From Milkweed yellows phytoplasma str. MW1 (GTDB lineage Bacteria > Bacillota_I > Bacilli_A > Acholeplasmatales > Acholeplasmataceae), in the NCBI RefSeq assembly GCF_000309485.1, contig NZ_AKIL01000077.1:1-11103 (forward strand): a stretch of DNA of 11,103 nt, given 5' to 3'. The translations under genes were made by a program, and so were the position numbers. Numbering within the stretch: the stretch's first letter is position 1; each line of letters opens with the position of its first letter. Below the pieces are notes generated by a model. The model searched no databases. It was not told the origin of the DNA and saw nothing but the letters and a program-made list of their open reading frames with translations. Positions 7,283 to 11,103 of this stretch are shown piece after piece.

Positions 7283-7899
7283 AAAAATATCAACTACCTC
7301 AATTACCTTATGCTTACGATGCTTTAGAACCTTTCATTGATGCTACAACAATGAAAATACATCATCAAAAACATCATCAAACTTATGTCAACAACTTAAA
7401 TACTGTTTTAGAAAAATATCCACAAATTAACGGTGATTTAGAGGTTTTATTAAAAGATTTATCTTTAGTGCCTGAAGAAGCAAGAACGGCTGTTAGAAAT
7501 AACGGCGGCGGTCATTATAATCATTCCTTTTTTTGGCAAACTTTACAAGTTAATAATGGTGCTCAACCTGCTGGTAAATTAAAAGAATTAATCGAACGTG
7601 ATTATCAGAGTGTCGAAATTTTAAAAGACCAAATAGCTTTAAAAGCGAAAACTGTTTTTGGTAGCGGTTGGACTTGGTTAATTTTAAACCACAACAAGAA
7701 ATTAGAAGTAGTTAGTACGTCTAACCAAGATACGGTTTTAAATTTAGGCTACCCTCTTTTAGGGATAGATGTCTGGGAACATGCTTATTATTTGCATTAT
7801 CAAAATCGTCGCCCAGATTACATAGAAGCTTTTTATAATATCATTAATTGGCAACAAGTGGCTAAAAATTTAGAAGAAGCTATGTTGAAAAAACAATGA
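7279..7899 (+). CDS. sodA: Superoxide dismutase, Mn type
   Basis: This 206-aa, full-length Fe/Mn superoxide dismutase converts superoxide to O2 and H2O2 in the cytosol. The N-terminal helical-hairpin domain carries metal ligand H28 (KIHHQKHHQTYV) and H82 (NNGGGHYNHSFFW). The C-terminal domain carries D164 and H168 (DVWEHAYYLHYQNRRPDY). Q150 in STSNQD, together with the GGG run before the second ligand, matches Mn-preferring rather than Fe-preferring enzymes. The ATG at 7279 is set by the MKKYQLPQLPYAYDALEP N-terminus typical of the family. The nearest SD (AAGGAG, 7257-7262) is 16 nt away, unusually far, and an upstream mini-ORF stops exactly over the start. It overlaps nusB by 4 nt. With nox just upstream, it fits an oxygen-defence neighbourhood. 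Confidence 0.97.
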   Translation: MKKYQLPQLPYAYDALEPFIDATTMKIHHQKHHQTYVNNLNTVLEKYPQINGDLEVLLKDLSLVPEEARTAVRNNGGGHYNHSFFWQTLQVNNGAQPAGKLKELIERDYQSVEILKDQIALKAKTVFGSGWTWLILNHNKKLEVVSTSNQDTVLNLGYPLLGIDVWEHAYYLHYQNRRPDYIEAFYNIINWQQVAKNLEEAMLKKQ

Positions 7900-8345
7900 T
7901 AAATTCACAAACTAATTTACATTACCACCAAATATATATGTTTCCTAAAAAGATGAAAGAGCTAAGGGTCGAAATCATTAATAATCTATATCAATATGAT
8001 TTTTACCACAACGAACTTCAAGTCCAAAACCCTAATATTAATGAAAAGATCGTTCTTGTAGAACAATTAATTAATAATATTGTTTTAATAGATAATATTA
8101 TTCAAAAAAACTTATACGATTATACTTTAGATAGATTGAATAAAGTTGATAAAGCTATTATTCGTTTAGCTACTTTCGAATTAATGGAAAAAAAACTGTC
8201 TCATAAAATTATTATTAACGAAGCAATTGAATTAACTAAAGAATATTCGTCTTTAAATAATAATAAACAATATAAATTCAACAATAAGCTTTTACAACTT
8301 ATTTATGAAGACCTTGAAAGCAATACCTATAAAAAAAGCTTTTAA
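7896..8345 (+). CDS. nusB: Transcription antitermination protein NusB
   Basis: This 149-aa small helical protein is of the NusB family. With NusE (ribosomal protein S10), NusB binds boxA RNA and supports antitermination during rRNA transcription. The best-conserved block is the C-terminal half, where LNKVDKAIIRLATFEL is followed by INEAIELTKEYS and then KFNNKLLQ. The last corresponds to the KFVNGVL signature of other NusB proteins. The start at 7896 overlaps the sodA stop as ATGA, indicating translational coupling. It adds about 19 residues before MKELRVEIINNLYQYDF, where NusB proteins normally begin, so Met15 or Met20 are alternative starts. Neither has a clear SD. The stop codon lies inside the terminator stem-loop. 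Confidence 0.88.
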   Translation: MINSQTNLHYHQIYMFPKKMKELRVEIINNLYQYDFYHNELQVQNPNINEKIVLVEQLINNIVLIDNIIQKNLYDYTLDRLNKVDKAIIRLATFELMEKKLSHKIIINEAIELTKEYSSLNNNKQYKFNNKLLQLIYEDLESNTYKKSF

Positions 8346-8364
8346 AATAAAAGCTTTTTTTATA
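8328..8364. terminator. Perfect palindromic terminator after nusB
   Basis: TATAAAAAAAGCTTTTA (8328-8344) and its exact complement (8348-8364) form a 17-bp stem with an AAA loop. The T7 run inside the right arm serves as the U-tract. The arms are symmetric with A7 on the other side, so it could stop transcription from both strands. That suits nusB and the convergent small gene on the - strand. It overlaps the last nusB codons. Confidence 0.8.
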
Positions 8365-8803
8365 TCTTATGTTAATTTTTTTTAAAAAAAGAAAAGTTTT
8401 CTGAAAAAAATATGTTTTCTGTTGGTTCTGAATGGTTTTGGTCATTAACGGATTAAAAGTCATTATTAACTTTTACAAAATCTATAAATGGCTAAAATAG
8501 GAACCAATGAAAAAACTAAGATAGTTAGAAAAATTACTAAATTAGTAACAGTAAAAAATTTAGTTTTTTTCATTACTATTGGTTTTTTATTATTTTTTTT
8601 TATTTTTTTTGGCGGATTTTTTTTATTGTTTTTTTTCATGTATTTCTCTTTCCTTAATTGTTTATTTAGATATCTCAAAAAAATCTATTTATTAATATTT
8701 TAAAGGAAAAAGACTAAAAAAATACTTTTTTATTTTATTTTTTATTTTCGTTGGTTTAAAGACGGAAAATATTTACGTTATCACAAAAGAAAGGGTTGAA
8801 ATA
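8365..8803. other. Region between nusB and the helicase gene
   Basis: This very AT-rich stretch has long A and T runs. Its only gene candidate is the small - strand ORF (8466-8639). A 7-bp hairpin (TAAAAGT 8454-8460 with ACTTTTA 8469-8475) sits around that ORF's stop. A weak AGAAAAGTTTTCT dyad (8390-8402), followed on the - strand by a T-run, could help end its transcript. No convincing consensus promoter for the helicase gene was found. Confidence 0.5.
8466..8639 (-). CDS. Small lysine-rich single-TM protein, unknown function
   Basis: This is a 57-aa ORF on the - strand. The ATG at 8639-8637 was chosen because the - strand has AAGGAAAGAG ending 6 nt before it, a plausible SD. The frame can be opened 13 codons further upstream only with a TTG. 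The first 25 residues are mostly Lys, Asn and Pro. One hydrophobic segment follows (about 29-51, FTVTNLVIFLTILVFSLVPILAIY) near the C-terminus, with a short FCKS tail. This predicts a tail-anchored or single-pass membrane protein with a basic cytoplasmic side. It is convergent with nusB and shares its palindromic terminator. I do not recognise a family. The opposite strand also has an open frame over the same bases (8488-8703) that is Phe-rich and lacks an SD, so this strand is preferred. A remnant is possible. Confidence 0.45.
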   Translation of the reverse strand: MKKNNKKNPPKKIKKNNKKPIVMKKTKFFTVTNLVIFLTILVFSLVPILAIYRFCKS

Positions 8804-10048
8804 ATGCAGACCTATCTTCAAGACAAATTAAAATTATTAAAATTTAAAACTATTACTCCGATACAAAAAAAATTTTTCGAGGAGTTTGATAAACCTTTTA
8901 ACTTAGTAGGAATCGCTCCTACAGGAACAGGTAAAACTCATGCTTATTTATTGCCTATTTTAAGCAAAATAGACTGGAATAAAAACATGATTCAAGCGGT
9001 GATAGTTGTTCCTACTAATGAGCTTGTTTTTCAAATTTTTAATATGTTAAAAGAAATTGAAAAACAAAATTCTAAAGTAAAGATTTTTTACGGTGGAATG
9101 GATAAACAAAAAATACTCTCTAGTTTGGAAAAAAAACAACCTCCCGTGGCGATCACTACTTTAAGTAAGTTAAGCGAATATGCCCAAACTTTAAACAAAT
9201 TAAATATTTTTAAAGCTGCTTATTTAGTATTAGATGAAGCGGATATGTTATTTGATCAAGAATCTTTAAATGGATTAGACCCTTTATTGGTTAAATGGCG
9301 ACCTAAAATATTATTATTTTCTGCTTCCATCACGCCCGCTATGAAACCTTTCATTAATAAATATTTCGGCAAATCTTTATTTTTAGATGTTAATTCAGAA
9401 CAAAAAATAAATTTAAAATATTACGCTTTAGAAAGTTCTTCTGATAAAAGAATCAATAATTTGGTTCACTTTTTTAAAACTTTAAACCCTTATTTAGCCT
9501 TAATTTTTGTTTCTCATAAAAAAGACCAATTTATGGTTTATGAAGGTTTAAAAGAAGCTAATTTAAATGTTTTAAACTTTTCTTCTGACTTATCAGTTAA
9601 ACAAAGAAAACAACATATGGCTGAAATTAAAAAAATGAAATATCAATATATTATTTCTAGCGATTTAACTGCCAGAGGGCTAGACTTAGATATTACTTGG
9701 GTAATTCATTATGATTTGCCGAGCCGTAATTTAGAGTTTTTCCAACACCGTAGCGGTCGTACAGGTAGAATGGGCAAAGACGGTAACGTTTTAGTGATTT
9801 ATAACGAAAAAGATAAAACTTCCTTGGATAAAATTAAAAAACTTAATGATATTGATTTTCATAATATTACTTTAACTAAAACAGGTTTTCAAGAAGAAGT
9901 TAAAAAAGAAGTTCGTCCTAAGAAACAAACTCCTAATAATAAAATTAACCCTTCCTACCATAAATACAATTTTTCTAATAAAAATGGTAAAAAAAATAAC
10001 CTTCATTTTTCCAAAAGAAGAGATAAAAAGAATGATAAAAATAGGTAG
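8804..10048 (+). CDS. DEAD-box ATP-dependent RNA helicase
   Basis: This 414-aa superfamily 2 RNA helicase unwinds or remodels RNA using ATP, typically in ribosome assembly or mRNA decay. The Q motif (ITPIQ, Q21), Walker A (APTGTGKT, 38-45), motif Ia (PTNELV, 70-75), DEAD box (144-147) and motif III SAS (173-175) form the first RecA domain. Motif V (TARGLD, 289-294) and motif VI (HRSGRTGR, 315-322) form the second. A Lys/Asn-rich tail (about 365-414) is a likely RNA-binding extension. The set is complete, so the enzyme should be active. It resembles the short CshB-like helicases of Firmicutes, but the exact orthologue is uncertain. GAAAGGG (8789-8795) is the SD. It overlaps nfo by 17 nt and is probably co-transcribed with it. 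Confidence 0.92.
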   Translation: MQTYLQDKLKLLKFKTITPIQKKFFEEFDKPFNLVGIAPTGTGKTHAYLLPILSKIDWNKNMIQAVIVVPTNELVFQIFNMLKEIEKQNSKVKIFYGGMDKQKILSSLEKKQPPVAITTLSKLSEYAQTLNKLNIFKAAYLVLDEADMLFDQESLNGLDPLLVKWRPKILLFSASITPAMKPFINKYFGKSLFLDVNSEQKINLKYYALESSSDKRINNLVHFFKTLNPYLALIFVSHKKDQFMVYEGLKEANLNVLNFSSDLSVKQRKQHMAEIKKMKYQYIISSDLTARGLDLDITWVIHYDLPSRNLEFFQHRSGRTGRMGKDGNVLVIYNEKDKTSLDKIKKLNDIDFHNITLTKTGFQEEVKKEVRPKKQTPNNKINPSYHKYNFSNKNGKKNNLHFSKRRDKKNDKNR

Positions 10049-10922
10049 TCATGTCCCTTTTCATAAACCTTTAATGTATTTAGGTTCTTTACAAAAAAGT
10101 TTATCTTTTGACGCTAATACTTTTATGATTTATACCGGAGCGCCACAAAACACTATTAGATCTGATTTGAAAAATGCTAACTTATTAGAAACTTTCGAAC
10201 AAATGAAACAAAATAATTTAGACCCTAATGATTTAGTAGGTCATGCGCCTTATATTGTTAATTTAGCCAACCCTTCTTTAGCGAAAAGAACTTTCGCGAT
10301 TGATTTTTTAACGAAAGAATTATACAGATTTGAACAAATGAAAATTGTTCGAATGGTACTTCATCCTGGCAATAACATGAATAAAAAAAAAAAAGAAGCG
10401 ATAAAATTTATCGCTTTAGGTATCAACCAAATTTTTAAAAATACTGCTGGTTTAAAGGTAGGGATAGCTTTAGAAACTATGGCCGGCAAAGGAAACGAAA
10501 TAGGCGCTTCTTTTCAAGAGTTAAAAGATATTATTACTTTGATTGAAGATAAAAAAAGAATTTCTGTTTGTTTCGATACTTGTCATGTTTTTGATTCTGG
10601 TTATGATATTAAAAATAACTTTGAATTAGTAATGGAAGAATTCGATTCTATTGTGGGTCAACAATATTTATCTGTTTTTCATATTAACGATTCTAAAAAC
10701 GTTTTAGGCAGTAAAAAAGATCGTCATGAAAATATTGGTTACGGAAATATCGGTTTTGAAGCTTTAATTAATATTATTTATCATCCTTCTTTTTTATCTT
10801 TACCAAAAATATTAGAAACCCCTTTTATTAATGGTTTCGCTCCTTATAAAGAAGAAATAAAAATGATTAAAGAAAAAACCTTTAACCCTGATTTGAAAAA
10901 AATTTTTGAAGAAAAGGTTTAA
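10032..10922 (+). CDS. nfo: Endonuclease IV (AP endonuclease)
   Basis: This 296-aa type IV apurinic/apyrimidinic endonuclease cleaves the DNA backbone 5' of abasic sites in base-excision repair and can process oxidised 3' ends. All nine ligands of the tri-zinc centre can be placed: H71, H111, E148, D182, H185, H217, D230, H232 and E262. Signature blocks are MIYTGAPQN, ALETMAGKG, SVCFDTCH, HINDSKN and KDRHENIG. The start at 10032 gives MIKIGSHV, the family's normal N-terminus and length (about 297 aa). The frame is open upstream to 9984, but that part only mirrors the helicase tail. It overlaps the helicase by 17 nt, with GAAGAG as a modest SD inside the helicase gene, so translation is probably coupled. 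In a small genome this may be the main AP endonuclease. Confidence 0.96.
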   Translation: MIKIGSHVPFHKPLMYLGSLQKSLSFDANTFMIYTGAPQNTIRSDLKNANLLETFEQMKQNNLDPNDLVGHAPYIVNLANPSLAKRTFAIDFLTKELYRFEQMKIVRMVLHPGNNMNKKKKEAIKFIALGINQIFKNTAGLKVGIALETMAGKGNEIGASFQELKDIITLIEDKKRISVCFDTCHVFDSGYDIKNNFELVMEEFDSIVGQQYLSVFHINDSKNVLGSKKDRHENIGYGNIGFEALINIIYHPSFLSLPKILETPFINGFAPYKEEIKMIKEKTFNPDLKKIFEEKV

Positions 10923-10967
10923 AAAAATATAAAAGACTCATTAGTCGATAAAGAACTGAGAGAAATG

Positions 10968-10996
10968 AAAAAGCTATGTGTTTACATAGCTTTTTT
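10968..10996 (+). terminator. Rho-independent terminator after nfo
   Basis: AAAAAGCTATGT (10968-10979) pairs perfectly with ACATAGCTTTTT (10984-10995) around a GTTT loop. The T-run in the 3' arm extends to 10996. It closes the helicase-nfo unit 45 nt after the nfo stop. Confidence 0.85.
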
Positions 10997-11006
10997 GTTG
11001 TTTAAT

Positions 11007-11103
11007 TGAGGTGCCCCACAAAAGTGGATCCAAAAGGAAACAACTAATTGAACCAAATTGTTTATTAATTAAAAATAAACAGTTTGGTTTTTTTATTTAG
11101 CCA
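11007..11103. mobile_element. Probable end of an IS3-family insertion sequence (partial)
   Basis: The sequence from 11007, TGAGGTGCCCCACAAAAGTG followed by GATCC, starts with TG. It has the CCCC-AAAAGT-GGA layout of terminal inverted repeats of IS3-family elements, IS150-like group, which are common in phytoplasmas. G+C is clearly higher than in the flanks. The body would continue to the right beyond the window, with the hairpin at 11051-11089 lying between the terminal repeat and the transposase genes. No transposase codons are visible here, so the call rests on similarity from memory. Confidence 0.4.
11051..11094 (+). terminator. Strong hairpin with T-run inside the putative IS end
   Basis: AACCAAATTGTTTATT (11051-11066) pairs with AATAAACAGTTTGGTT (11074-11089) over 16 positions with a single G-U, around the loop AATTAAA. 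A T-run follows to 11094. It behaves as a rho-independent terminator on the + strand. It would stop host transcription from running into the putative element. Confidence 0.7.

Noticed and set aside
8488..8703. 71-aa Phe-rich frame on the + strand
   Set aside because: There is no SD, and its composition is what T-runs give. The - strand frame over the same bases has a plausible SD and a K-rich/TM layout. It is not fully excluded.
9984..10031. Upstream ATG for nfo at 9984
   Set aside because: The extra 16 residues come from out-of-frame reading of the helicase tail. MIKIGSHV at 10032 is the family's normal N-terminus.
1..11103. CRISPR array, riboswitch or rRNA
   Set aside because: No regularly spaced repeats, no conserved riboswitch core and no rRNA sequence were seen on reading the window.

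Overview
The window is AT-rich (by eye well under 30% G+C) and carries closely packed genes mostly on the + strand. TGG encodes tryptophan and TGA is used as a stop (sodA), so this is the standard bacterial code, not the Mycoplasma/Spiroplasma code. Together with a Gram-positive-type PolC, a Lactobacillus-like NADH oxidase, a Mn-type superoxide dismutase, short membrane proteins and what looks like an IS3-type end at the right edge, this points to an acholeplasma/phytoplasma-type mollicute, most likely 'Candidatus Phytoplasma'. The assignment is an inference from gene content and base composition.

Layout from left to right. (1) A tRNA-Leu(CAA) with its own extended -10 promoter and a terminator, then polC, the replicative DNA polymerase III alpha subunit (216-5057). 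(2) A promoter-rich gap (5058-5270), then a water-forming-type NADH oxidase gene (nox) and, 42 nt later, a small gene for a membrane-anchored protein of unknown function (6654-6923). (3) A 355-nt gap with a large imperfect palindrome (6934-7068), a terminator (7088-7118) and a promoter, which leads into a 26-codon upstream ORF, sodA and nusB. These three are chained by two ATGA stop/start overlaps. A perfect 17-bp palindromic terminator closes the unit. (4) A small K-rich, single-TM protein gene, probably on the - strand (8466-8639), convergent with nusB and divergent from the next gene. (5) A DEAD-box RNA helicase overlapping nfo (endonuclease IV) by 17 nt, closed by a strong terminator. (6) A putative IS3-family terminal inverted repeat at 11007-11032 followed by an internal hairpin, with the element continuing out of the window.

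Most genes are core housekeeping functions: replication (polC), abasic-site repair (nfo), RNA remodelling and antitermination (helicase, nusB). nox and sodA handle oxygen and redox balance. Nox would regenerate NAD+ for glycolysis while consuming O2, and SodA removes superoxide. Nothing seen amounts to a novel multi-gene system. The least explained parts are the sodA leader region (mini-ORF, dyads, long SD spacing), the 135-bp palindrome, and the two small membrane-protein genes.
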